A DNA stretch of 64,000 nt from Flavobacteriaceae bacterium PS02336. Lineage in GTDB: Bacteria; Bacteroidota; Bacteroidia; Flavobacteriales; Flavobacteriaceae. The stretch covers positions 1 to 64,000 of the forward strand of contig JASCOF010000009.1 in the NCBI GenBank assembly GCA_029960065.1. The letters run 5' to 3'. This document shows positions 1 through 7,180 of the stretch, one piece after another. Each line of letters begins with the position of its first letter. The stretch's first letter is position 1. The notes beneath the pieces are model-generated. The model saw only the letters and a program-made list of their open reading frames with translations, had not been told where the DNA came from and did not search any database. Position numbers and translations under genes: made by a program.

Positions 1-66
1 CGAGACGGCTGTCAATTCAATATGTCTACGAACGTGTATTTCTTTTTGTTCCGCCTGTATCTCAAA
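1..66 (-). other. Probable leader transcribed leftward from three tandem promoters
   Basis: This stretch lies immediately downstream, on the minus strand, of three strong promoters and holds no supported gene. Tandem strong promoters with a GC-rich start region are typical of rRNA operons in Bacteroidota, so a 16S rRNA leader is the most likely content. No rRNA body sequence is inside the window, so the assignment is an inference. Confidence 0.4.
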
Positions 67-73
67 GCGGGTG

Positions 74-104
74 CAAAACTAAAAATTCTTTTTGTTTCCT
101 GCAA
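74..104 (-). promoter_or_regulatory. Promoter P1 (proximal) of a leftward tandem set
   Basis: Read on the minus strand, TTG at 104-102 is followed by a 20-base spacer and TAGTTTTG at 81-74, matching the Bacteroidota primary sigma consensus TTG-N~19-TAnnTTTG. The start region reads GCACCCGC, as in the two upstream copies. It is the last of three promoters before the left window edge. Confidence 0.75.
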
Positions 105-200
105 GAAAAATTTAAAGTTTTTTTTGATTTTTTTTTTCAATCTCATTTTCTCTAATTCTCCTCCCAGTATCTCAATGAACTTTCCCTGTTTTGCGGGGTG

Positions 201-231
201 CAAATGTAAAAAGCATTTTCAAATCTCGCAA
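201..231 (-). promoter_or_regulatory. Promoter P2 (middle) of a leftward tandem set
   Basis: On the minus strand TTG (231-229), a 20-base spacer and TACATTTG (208-201) match the Bacteroidota promoter consensus. The following bases GCACCCCGC and a downstream TTCATTGAGATACTGG segment closely resemble those after P3, so the unit looks duplicated about every 120-127 bases. Confidence 0.75.
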
Positions 232-321
232 GCTTTTTCTAATCTTTTTTCTGAAAATTTCTTCTCATTTAATCAGTGTGCCTGCCAGTATTTCAGTGAA
301 CGTCTTTCGCTGTTGCGGGTG

Positions 322-351
322 CAAAAGTAGACAACAATTCCAGTTACGCAA
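322..351 (-). promoter_or_regulatory. Promoter P3 (distal) of a leftward tandem set
   Basis: On the minus strand TTG (351-349), a 19-base spacer and TACTTTTG (329-322) fit the Bacteroidota consensus exactly, followed by GCACCCGC at the expected start region. Phased A-tracts lie directly upstream, as expected for a very strong promoter. Confidence 0.8.
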
Positions 352-354
352 GAC

Positions 355-403
355 TTTTTAAGCACTTTTTTTACCCTTTTTTTACCCTTTTTTTAAACTT
401 TTT
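355..403 (-). promoter_or_regulatory. Phased A-tract (UP-element-like) region
   Basis: Five T-tracts (A-tracts on the transcribed strand) sit at 355-359, 366-372, 377-383, 388-394 and 399-403, a repeat of 11 bases or about one helical turn. They lie directly upstream of P3. Such phasing bends DNA and, in other bacteria, A-rich DNA at this place contacts the RNA polymerase alpha subunit. Confidence 0.6.
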
Positions 404-578
404 CTTAAACCGCTGATAACGCATTCTTTAGAAATCACATTTTTTTGATACTGCGTAAGTATTTTCTCAATTAAGACATGATTTTCTTATTCTGCAGCAC
501 TCTGCTTATCCAATTTTTGAGAACTTTTCATTTTGAAAGCGGTTTTAGGAACAGATGGTATCTTTTGAAAACCGATGC

Positions 579-658
579 CATAGCCCCGATAGAAGTGGAA
601 ATCCTTTTGTGCCGGGGTTCGGCACAAAAGATTGGAACGGATAGCGGGAAACTGCTCC
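579..658 (+). ncRNA. Flavobacterial repeated structured-RNA-like element (possibly Flavo-1 type)
   Basis: The stretch starts with the conserved-looking TAGCCCCGATAGAAG and holds a perfect 10-bp stem, CTTTTGTGCC (604-613) with GGCACAAAAG (621-630), around a GGGGTTC loop, then GGAACGGATAGCGGGA and a CTCC end. I recall this arrangement (agccccgat, variable hairpin, ggatagcggga) as occurring many times between genes in flavobacterial genomes. It may be the Flavo-1 conserved RNA, but I cannot confirm that without a covariance model. The strand is chosen from the order of the conserved parts. Confidence 0.5.
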
Positions 659-661
659 TTA

Positions 662-734
662 TTATATATGTATAAAAGGGCTTCGACTTCGCTCAGCCTG
701 ACAATCTAAGTTTTCTACTTATATATGTACAAAA
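662..734. repeat. REP-like motif flanked by short direct repeats
   Basis: A GGGCTTCGACTTCGCTCAGC...CTGACA motif at 678-703 resembles the extragenic palindrome-type repeat (cttcgactccgctcag) common in Bacteroidota. It is bracketed by TTATATATGTATAAAA (662-677) and TTATATATGTACAAAA (719-734), which differ at one base. Confidence 0.5.
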
Positions 735-768
735 AACAAACCCGGCAGATTTCTAAAAACTGCTGGGC
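735..768 (-). terminator. Rho-independent terminator of the DUF4294 gene
   Basis: On the minus strand GCCCAGCAG pairs with CTGCCGGGT (one G-U pair) around an 11-base loop, followed by TTGTTTTTT. It lies 25 bases past the stop codon. Confidence 0.7.
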
Positions 769-792
769 TGGATTCTATATTATATAGTATAG

Positions 793-1476
793 TTATTTCT
801 TATTTAACTCCTTTGCTCTTTCCTGCCATTTATTGGATAAGTCATCATAATCTACTGCGTTGGCTGCCTTCTGATTTGGTAATCGTCCTGATTCGAATGC
901 TCGAACTAAAATTGTTTCTATTAAATAATCTTCGTTTACATCGTATGGTTTATACTCTGTTTTTAAACTTATGTCAAATAGATTTGCGGTTGTGTTAGAA
1001 ACAAAAGCTTTGAATCCACTTTTTAGTGTCTTGATTAATTCATAAGTTGTAATTCCAGTTTGACGATGAATTAGCTTTACCAAAATCTGGCCTTGTTTTC
1101 TGGAAAGCTTTTTTAGTCTTTCTTCGAATTCGTTATTTAAGTAATCTTCTACAATTTTGAAGTACTTTTTCTTTTCACGATTTGTTTTTAAACGCGCCAT
1201 TCCGTTATTCAATGCTGTTAATCTATCAGAAGCTAATCTGGCGTATGGGTAAACTTTGTAAACTCTATTTTGAAGAATTAGAAATTGTTTCATTTCCTCT
1301 GCATTCATCTTCTCACCTTTAGAAATAATTATTTCGGGCAATTGAATGGTATCATTTAAAATAGAATCTTGTTCTGTTAGTATATATCCCATTTGCTGGT
1401 TCTCTTTTGGAGTAACTTGGGCATGACATGAAAAGGAAACTAGCAGTATAAATAAAATAAAGGTGGTTAATCTCAT
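793..1476 (-). CDS. DUF4294 domain-containing exported protein
   Basis: This 227-residue protein has an N-terminal signal peptide (residues 1-20, ending CHAQ). It then matches the Bacteroidota-specific DUF4294 family, recognised from the stretch KMNAEEMKQFLILQNRVYKV and the following YPYARLASDRLTALN. No enzymatic motif is visible and the function is unknown; it is expected to be periplasmic. It is divergent from the M42 peptidase gene, an arrangement I believe recurs in flavobacteria, with about 80 bases between them. The family call is fairly safe; no role can be given. Confidence 0.8.
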   Translation of the reverse strand: MRLTTFILFILLVSFSCHAQVTPKENQQMGYILTEQDSILNDTIQLPEIIISKGEKMNAEEMKQFLILQNRVYKVYPYARLASDRLTALNNGMARLKTNREKKKYFKIVEDYLNNEFEERLKKLSRKQGQILVKLIHRQTGITTYELIKTLKSGFKAFVSNTTANLFDISLKTEYKPYDVNEDYLIETILVRAFESGRLPNQKAANAVDYDDLSNKWQERAKELNKK

Positions 1477-1557
1477 TGAATCATAATTTAAATGTAAAAT
1501 TATATATTTATATACAACTCTAATACCAAATTTCTATTTTAGCGGAAAAATATTTTT

Positions 1558-2646
1558 ATGAGTACAAAATCTATCTTAAAAGATACCTCTATAGCATTCT
1601 TAGAAAGCTACCTTAATAATGCCTCACCTACTGGTTACGAAAGCGAAGGACAAAAACTTTGGATGAATTATTTACAACCTTACGTTGATACTTTTATAAC
1701 CGACACTTACGGAACTGCTGTGGGTGTAATTAATCCTGATGCTCCTTATAAAGTCGTTATTGAAGGACATGCTGATGAAATTTCATGGTACGTAAATTAT
1801 ATTACTGAGGACGGCTTATTATATGTGGTTAGAAATGGCGGCTCTGATCATCAGATTGCTCCTTCAAAGCGTGTTCATATTCATACTAAAAAAGGAATTG
1901 TTAATGGTGTTTTTGGATGGCCAGCGATTCATACCAGATTGCGTGACAAAGAAGAAGTGCCAAAAACCAGTAATATTTTTATCGATTTAGGATGTGAAAA
2001 CAAAGAACAAGTAGAGGCGCTTGGAGTTCACGTAGGATGTGTTATAACATATCCTGACGAATTTATGGTTTTGAATGAAAATAAATTCGTTTGTCGTGCT
2101 ATTGACAATAGAATGGGTGGTTTTATGATTGCTGAAGTTGCTCGTTTACTACACGAAAACAAAAAGAAACTTCCTTTCGGATTGTATATTGTAAATTCTG
2201 TTCAAGAAGAGATTGGACTTCGCGGAGCAGAAATGATTGCACACAGAATAAAACCAAATGTAGCTATTGTGACAGATGTGTGTCATGATACTACTACTCC
2301 AATGATCGACAAAAAGGTTGAAGGTGATTTAAAAATGGGTAAAGGACCTGTTATTGCGTACTCTCCAGCTGTTCAAAATAACTTACGTGATTTAATTGTA
2401 GAAACTGCTCAAACAAATGAAATTCCTTTTCAACGTCATGCAACTTCTCGATCAACAGGAACAGATACAGATGCTTTTGCTTACAGTAACGGCGGAGTAC
2501 CATCTGCATTAATCTCTCTTCCTCTACGCTATATGCATACAACAGTTGAAATGGTTCATAGAGATGACGTTGAAAATGTCATCAAATTGATTTATGAATC
2601 TCTGTTAAAAATTGAAAACAACGAGACTTTCTCTTATTTCAAATAA
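1558..2646 (+). CDS. M42 family metallopeptidase (glutamyl/deblocking aminopeptidase type)
   Basis: A 362-residue cytosolic aminopeptidase of family M42, which removes N-terminal residues from short peptides and usually forms a 12-subunit shell with two metal ions per subunit. The metal and catalytic motifs are in order: EGHADEIS (His71, Asp73), AIDNRMGG (Asp183), QEEIGLRG (Glu217/Glu218), VTDVCHDT and RYMHTTVEMV (His327). Length is normal for the family. It has no signal peptide. A perfect 12-bp hairpin follows its stop, so it is probably a single-gene transcript, separate from the two-component genes downstream. Confidence 0.9.
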   Translation: MSTKSILKDTSIAFLESYLNNASPTGYESEGQKLWMNYLQPYVDTFITDTYGTAVGVINPDAPYKVVIEGHADEISWYVNYITEDGLLYVVRNGGSDHQIAPSKRVHIHTKKGIVNGVFGWPAIHTRLRDKEEVPKTSNIFIDLGCENKEQVEALGVHVGCVITYPDEFMVLNENKFVCRAIDNRMGGFMIAEVARLLHENKKKLPFGLYIVNSVQEEIGLRGAEMIAHRIKPNVAIVTDVCHDTTTPMIDKKVEGDLKMGKGPVIAYSPAVQNNLRDLIVETAQTNEIPFQRHATSRSTGTDTDAFAYSNGGVPSALISLPLRYMHTTVEMVHRDDVENVIKLIYESLLKIENNETFSYFK

Positions 2647-2661
2647 ATATATCTTTAACGT

Positions 2662-2692
2662 AAATCTGGTTGAATACTCATCAACCAGATTT
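2662..2692 (+). terminator. Hairpin after the M42 peptidase gene
   Basis: AAATCTGGTTGA and TCAACCAGATTT form a perfect 12-bp stem with a 7-base loop, 15 bases past the peptidase stop. The T-tract after it is weak (TTATAAATAA), so termination strength is uncertain. It also lies just upstream of the response regulator. Confidence 0.5.
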
Positions 2693-2709
2693 ATAAATAA
2701 TACATCAAA

Positions 2710-3390
2710 ATGAAAATACTACTACTCGAAGACGATTTTACTTTATCTAAAGAAATCTCAACATTCTTTACTACAAAGAATTTCGAGTGTGTTCCTTATT
2801 ATGATGGTTCGCTACTGCTAAAAAAATATTTTCCATACGAATATGATTTAATCGTTCTCGATATTAATGTTCCTGGGCTAAATGGAATTGATGTATGCAA
2901 AGGCATTCGTGAAATCGATAAAAAAACACCTATTATTATGCTGACCGCTTTTAGTGAAATTGAAGATAAATTATCTTCTTTTGATAATGGTGCTGATGAT
3001 TATTTGGTAAAACCGTTTCATTTTGACGAACTATATGCCCGAGTGCAATCCTTATTAAGGAGAAAAGATGTGCCTCAGGTTGTCGAAAACAAGATTATTA
3101 TACATGACCTTGAAATTCTCGAAGACGAAATGCAGGTTTTTAGATCTGGAGAAGAAATTAAACTAACTCCTAAAGAATTTAAATTAATCTTAATTTTAGC
3201 TCACGCAAAAGGAAAAGTTTTATCGAAACAGTTCATAGCAGAAAAACTTTGGGATTATCATATCGAAACCAATCAAAATACTATTGAGGTTTATATTAAT
3301 TTTTTAAGAAAAAAAATTGACAAAGATCATAATATCAAATTGATACGAACAAAAGTAGGTTATGGTTATTATTTAAGCGATCAGGAATGA
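2710..3390 (+). CDS. OmpR/PhoB-family response regulator
   Basis: This 226-residue regulator has a receiver domain (about residues 1-115; acidic pocket LLLEDD, phospho-acceptor Asp51 in VLDINVPG, KPFHFDEL near the end). A C-terminal winged helix (about 130-224; LTPKEFKLILIL, NTIEVYINFLRKKID, VGYGYYL) follows. It overlaps the kinase gene downstream by ATGA, so the two are translationally coupled. The pair sits just upstream of a czcCBA-type efflux operon, and four TTTTAAG repeats before that operon are a likely binding site. A role as metal-responsive activator (CusR/CzcR-like) is inferred from position. Confidence 0.9.
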   Translation: MKILLLEDDFTLSKEISTFFTTKNFECVPYYDGSLLLKKYFPYEYDLIVLDINVPGLNGIDVCKGIREIDKKTPIIMLTAFSEIEDKLSSFDNGADDYLVKPFHFDELYARVQSLLRRKDVPQVVENKIIIHDLEILEDEMQVFRSGEEIKLTPKEFKLILILAHAKGKVLSKQFIAEKLWDYHIETNQNTIEVYINFLRKKIDKDHNIKLIRTKVGYGYYLSDQE

Positions 3391-4748
3391 CATTAAAAAA
3401 TCGGATATCACTATTAGTTAGTTTACTGTTTACCATTCTTTTTGGACTGGCATCAACGGTGATATTCATTTTATATTCTAATTATCGAAAAGAAGAATTT
3501 CGTGATCGACTGGAGATCAAAGCCTTATCTAATATAAAACTTTTAGTTAACGTTAAACAGATAGATAATCAACTTTTAAAAATAATTGATCAAAATTCTA
3601 TTAATAAATTATACGATGAAAAAACTTTGGTTTTTGATTCTAATTATAAACTGATTTACAGCAGTATTGATGATGCTAAAATTAATTGGTCTGTTGACGA
3701 TTTAAAATATTTAAAAAAAAACAAGACTTTTTTTAAACAGCAGGGCGATTATGAAGTTTACGGTGTCTTTTACGATACAAATGATAAAGATTTTTATGCT
3801 TTAATTTCTGCAACCGATGATTATGGAAAAAAGAAATTGCTTTTTTTACGATATACCTTAGTTGTATCATACATCTTTTTTACTTGTTTATGCTGGGTTA
3901 TAACTTCGTTTACTGTAAAAAAAGCAATGAATCCTTTAAATGCTTTTCATCAAAAGATAAAAAACATAAACGAAAATAACCTCGATACCAGAATTGAATC
4001 CAAAAGCACTAAAAATGAAATCGACTTAATTGCTGACGAGTTTAATTTTATGATGGATCGCATTGAAGTCTCGTATCAAAAACAAAAAGAATTTACAGCA
4101 CATGCTTCGCATGAATTAAGAACGCCACTTTCTAGAATGACTTCTCAAATCGAAAATGTAGTTGCTGATCCAGATACCAAACCTAAAAACAAATCTTTCT
4201 TAAATACTATATTAACTGATGTTAATCATTTGAGTGAATTAATTAATTCTTTATTAATACTTTCAAAAATCGACAATAGTGAAGCCGAAAATCATGAAGT
4301 ACAGCGAATAGATGAAATCTTATTTTCTTCTATCGAAAAAATAAATAAGACCTTTCCAGACTTCGTAATTCTTTTTGAAATGGAGGAAAGTGAAGATCTT
4401 GATACTGCTCTAGAAATTAAAGGAAATAAAAATCTTCTAGAAATCGCTTTAAGCAATATTCTTAAAAATGCCTGTGTATACTCAGACAATAAACAAGCAA
4501 AGGTAAAAATAAGTACAGATCGTTACCATCTTATTGTATCTGTTTCAAACTCAGGTGACACCTTAAGTGAAGAAGAACAAAAGAACCTTTTTCAGCCTTT
4601 TATGCGTGGTAAAAATGCGAAAGGAACAGCTGGCTTTGGACTAGGATTAAGAATTGTTCAAAGAATCCTAACGCTGCACAAAGCAAACATAACTTACTCA
4701 ATACCAAATATTAACACGAATTTATTTCAGATCTTTTTTAATTTATAA
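3387..4748 (+). CDS. Sensor histidine kinase, likely metal-sensing
   Basis: A 453-residue membrane kinase with transmembrane helices at about 9-31 and 150-176 enclosing a 120-residue periplasmic sensor region. A HAMP linker, a HisKA domain with His242 in AHASHELRTPLSRM, and an ATPase domain (N-box Asn361 in NILKNACVYS; GFGLGLRI) follow. It starts within the stop codon of the response regulator. The architecture is that of CusS/CzcS-type kinases, and the efflux operon follows after 83 bases. The metal ligand cannot be read from sequence: the periplasmic region is not rich in His or Cys. Confidence 0.88.
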   Translation: MTLKNRISLLVSLLFTILFGLASTVIFILYSNYRKEEFRDRLEIKALSNIKLLVNVKQIDNQLLKIIDQNSINKLYDEKTLVFDSNYKLIYSSIDDAKINWSVDDLKYLKKNKTFFKQQGDYEVYGVFYDTNDKDFYALISATDDYGKKKLLFLRYTLVVSYIFFTCLCWVITSFTVKKAMNPLNAFHQKIKNINENNLDTRIESKSTKNEIDLIADEFNFMMDRIEVSYQKQKEFTAHASHELRTPLSRMTSQIENVVADPDTKPKNKSFLNTILTDVNHLSELINSLLILSKIDNSEAENHEVQRIDEILFSSIEKINKTFPDFVILFEMEESEDLDTALEIKGNKNLLEIALSNILKNACVYSDNKQAKVKISTDRYHLIVSVSNSGDTLSEEEQKNLFQPFMRGKNAKGTAGFGLGLRIVQRILTLHKANITYSIPNINTNLFQIFFNL

Positions 4749-4752
4749 GCAA

Positions 4753-4794
4753 TTTTAAGCTATTTTTAAGGTAGATTTTAAGGTCTCTTAAAGT
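4753..4794 (+). promoter_or_regulatory. Four-repeat operator candidate and promoter of the efflux operon
   Basis: TTTTAAG occurs at 4753, 4764 and 4776, with a related TCTTAAAG at 4786, a spacing of 11, 12 and 10-11 bases (one helical turn), as expected for direct-repeat sites of OmpR/PhoB regulators. A near-consensus minus-7 element CATATTTG lies at 4809-4816, and no TTG is present at the right distance upstream. That fits an activator-dependent promoter for the tolC-like/mfp/rnd genes. Confidence 0.55.
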
Positions 4795-4831
4795 CTGGTG
4801 ATAGCATATTTGTATAATTAAAAATGATACA

Positions 4832-6079
4832 ATGAAAAAGTTATTCGCATTGCTGTTATTTGCACTTCTCAATCAAGCTGCAATAGCTCAAAAAACAGTC
4901 ACGCTTGAAGACTGTGAAAGTCAATTCTTAAAAAAGAATCTTTTTTTACTGGCATCTCAATATAACATAGATGCGTCGAAGGCACTAACTATTCAGGCAC
5001 GTATCTGGGACAATCCCACACTCTCAGCTGAATTGAATGCGTATAATCCAGAAAGGGATAAGTTTTTTGATGTCGGAAAAGAGGGGCAGAAAGTTTTTGC
5101 AATTGAACAGCTTATTTATCTTGGCGGTAAAAAACGTAATGAAGTAAAACTGGCTCAAACCAATGAAAAGCTGGCAGAACTTCAGTTTAACGATTTACTG
5201 CGTACCTTAAAACTGCAATTGCGAAAAAGCTTTTACACCGTATATTACAATACTAAGAATCTTGAAAATACGGACAAACAACTTGCTCATATCGAAAATC
5301 TAATCAACTCGTACTCTATTCAGGCTCAAAAAGGAAACATTCCTTTAAAAGATGTTGTTCGTTTACAGTCATTGTATCTGAATTTCAAAAACGAAAGACT
5401 AGAAGTTATCAATAACAACATCGAAGAACAGGCAAATTTAAAACTGCTTTTAAATGAAACTGAAAATGTAGTTCCTGTTGTAAGCAAAGATGATTCAAAT
5501 AAGTACTTAAAATTAATTGAATTCGATCTTAAAAGCTTTGAAGAGCAAGCCATTGCAAATCGACCTGATTATTTAGCCAAACAAAAAGAAATTGATGCAA
5601 ATGAGTTAAATGTAAAATTGCAAAAATCACTTTCAATTCCAGACATTACTCTTGGTGCAAATTATGACCAGCGAAGCGGCGCTTTTAATAACGAAGCCAA
5701 TTTAACAGTTGGTATTCCTTTACCTCTTTGGAATCAGAATAAAGGAAATATTAAATATGCGAAAACCATTTTGGAACAATCTAAAATTGAGAAACAAAAC
5801 TTTGAATTGCAGCTCAAAACAGAAATCACATCGGCTTGGACCAAATGGGACGAATCCAGACAAAATTATGCTGTTATAAAACCAACAGTTAATTCTGATT
5901 TTGAAGCTGTTTACAACGGAATGCTTACGAATTTTCAGAAACGCAACGTCAGCCTTTTAGAATTTACCGATTTCATGGAGAGCTACAATCAAGCTATAAT
6001 TCAATTAAACGAATTGAAGAAAAAAGTAGTAATAGCAGGTGAAGAATTAAACAGTACCATCAACAAAGATTTATTTTAA
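4832..6079 (+). CDS. TolC-family outer membrane efflux protein (CzcC-like)
   Basis: A 415-residue outer membrane channel subunit with a signal peptide (residues 1-20, ending AIAQ) and two TolC repeats rich in long amphipathic helices. The segment TLGANYDQRSGAFNNEANLT followed by VGIPLPLWNQNKG is typical of the second repeat of CzcC/CusC proteins. It is first in an operon with the membrane fusion protein 12 bases downstream and the RND pump after that. With them it should form a tripartite pump that moves divalent or monovalent heavy metal ions out of the cell. Confidence 0.88.
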   Translation: MKKLFALLLFALLNQAAIAQKTVTLEDCESQFLKKNLFLLASQYNIDASKALTIQARIWDNPTLSAELNAYNPERDKFFDVGKEGQKVFAIEQLIYLGGKKRNEVKLAQTNEKLAELQFNDLLRTLKLQLRKSFYTVYYNTKNLENTDKQLAHIENLINSYSIQAQKGNIPLKDVVRLQSLYLNFKNERLEVINNNIEEQANLKLLLNETENVVPVVSKDDSNKYLKLIEFDLKSFEEQAIANRPDYLAKQKEIDANELNVKLQKSLSIPDITLGANYDQRSGAFNNEANLTVGIPLPLWNQNKGNIKYAKTILEQSKIEKQNFELQLKTEITSAWTKWDESRQNYAVIKPTVNSDFEAVYNGMLTNFQKRNVSLLEFTDFMESYNQAIIQLNELKKKVVIAGEELNSTINKDLF

Positions 6080-6091
6080 AAAGATATAAAA

Positions 6092-7177
6092 ATGAAACAT
6101 ATATTATTCTTAGGAGTTGCAATTGTAAGTTTATCTCTCACAAGCTGCAAAAAAGAAGTGGTGAACCCAGAAACAAATACATCTTTTGTTTTAAGCGATG
6201 CAATGCTGAAAACGACAACAACAGCCGAAGCTAAAACACAGCCATTAAAAAACGAACTAAGTTTTTACGGAAAAATCACAGCTGATAATAATAAAATGAT
6301 TGACGTTTATCCGTTAGTTGGAGGAAATGTAATGAAAGTAAACGTTGAACTTGGTGATTACGTTAAAAAAGGACAAGTGCTGGCAACTATAAAAAGTACT
6401 GATGTAGCCGATTTTGAAAAACAATCTATTGATGCAAAAAGTGATTTGCTTGTCGCGAAAAACAATTTAAAAGTAGCTCAGGAATTATTTGATGGCAAAC
6501 TGAATTCTGAAAGTGACGTGCTGCAAGCTAAATCTGAAGTAAACAAAGCGCAGTCTCAGTTAAGTAAAATTCAGGAAACTTATAAAATTTACAATATTAA
6601 GGCAGGCTCTATTTATGAAGTAACAGCTCCAATCAGTGGTTTTATCATTCAGAAAAGCATCAATCAAGATATGCTTTTACGTAACGACCGTTCTGAAAAT
6701 ATTTTTGATATTGCTGAAATCAGCGAGGTTTGGGCAATGGCAAACATTAACGAAATTGATATCAATAAAGTAAAACTAGGAACAAGTGCTTCTGTTACTA
6801 CTTTAAGTTATCCAGATAAAACGTTCAACGGAAAAGTTGATAAAATCTACAATGTAATCGATCCCGAAACTAAAGCCATGCAGGCAAGAATAAAACTGAG
6901 TAATACAGATTACCTTCTAAAACCAGATATGAATGCCAATATCAAATTGTCTTTCAATGAAAATCAATCTATGATAGCTGTACCAAGTAAAGCAATTGTA
7001 TTTGATAAAAGTAAAAACTTTGTTGTAGTGTTTAAGGATCGTAATAATATAGAAACAAGACAAGTTGAAGTTTACAGGGTTGTTGGAGATACTACTTATA
7101 TCTCAAGTGGTTTAAAAGAAAATGAAAAAGTAATCACAAACAATCAGCTATTTATTTATGGTGCTTTAAATAATTAA
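6092..7177 (+). CDS. Efflux RND periplasmic adaptor (membrane fusion lipoprotein, CzcB-like)
   Basis: A 361-residue adaptor with a lipoprotein signal (LTSC, Cys19), so it is anchored to a membrane facing the periplasm. A barrel-sandwich hybrid half (VYPLVGGNVMKVNVELGDYV), a coiled hairpin (about 110-170), the second lipoyl half (VTAPISGFIIQKSINQDM) and beta-barrel domains follow. It links the TolC-like protein upstream to the RND pump 3 bases downstream. No His-rich metal-binding tail is present, so metal specificity is open. Confidence 0.88.
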   Translation: MKHILFLGVAIVSLSLTSCKKEVVNPETNTSFVLSDAMLKTTTTAEAKTQPLKNELSFYGKITADNNKMIDVYPLVGGNVMKVNVELGDYVKKGQVLATIKSTDVADFEKQSIDAKSDLLVAKNNLKVAQELFDGKLNSESDVLQAKSEVNKAQSQLSKIQETYKIYNIKAGSIYEVTAPISGFIIQKSINQDMLLRNDRSENIFDIAEISEVWAMANINEIDINKVKLGTSASVTTLSYPDKTFNGKVDKIYNVIDPETKAMQARIKLSNTDYLLKPDMNANIKLSFNENQSMIAVPSKAIVFDKSKNFVVVFKDRNNIETRQVEVYRVVGDTTYISSGLKENEKVITNNQLFIYGALNN

Positions 7178-7180
7178 GAC

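Noticed and set aside
22-330. 102-residue plus-strand reading frame
   Set aside because: It overlaps three well-formed minus-strand promoters and is built from their T-rich repeats; it has no protein-like composition.
478-675. 65-residue plus-strand reading frame
   Set aside because: It runs through the structured-RNA-like element, whose hairpin explains the sequence better than a protein.
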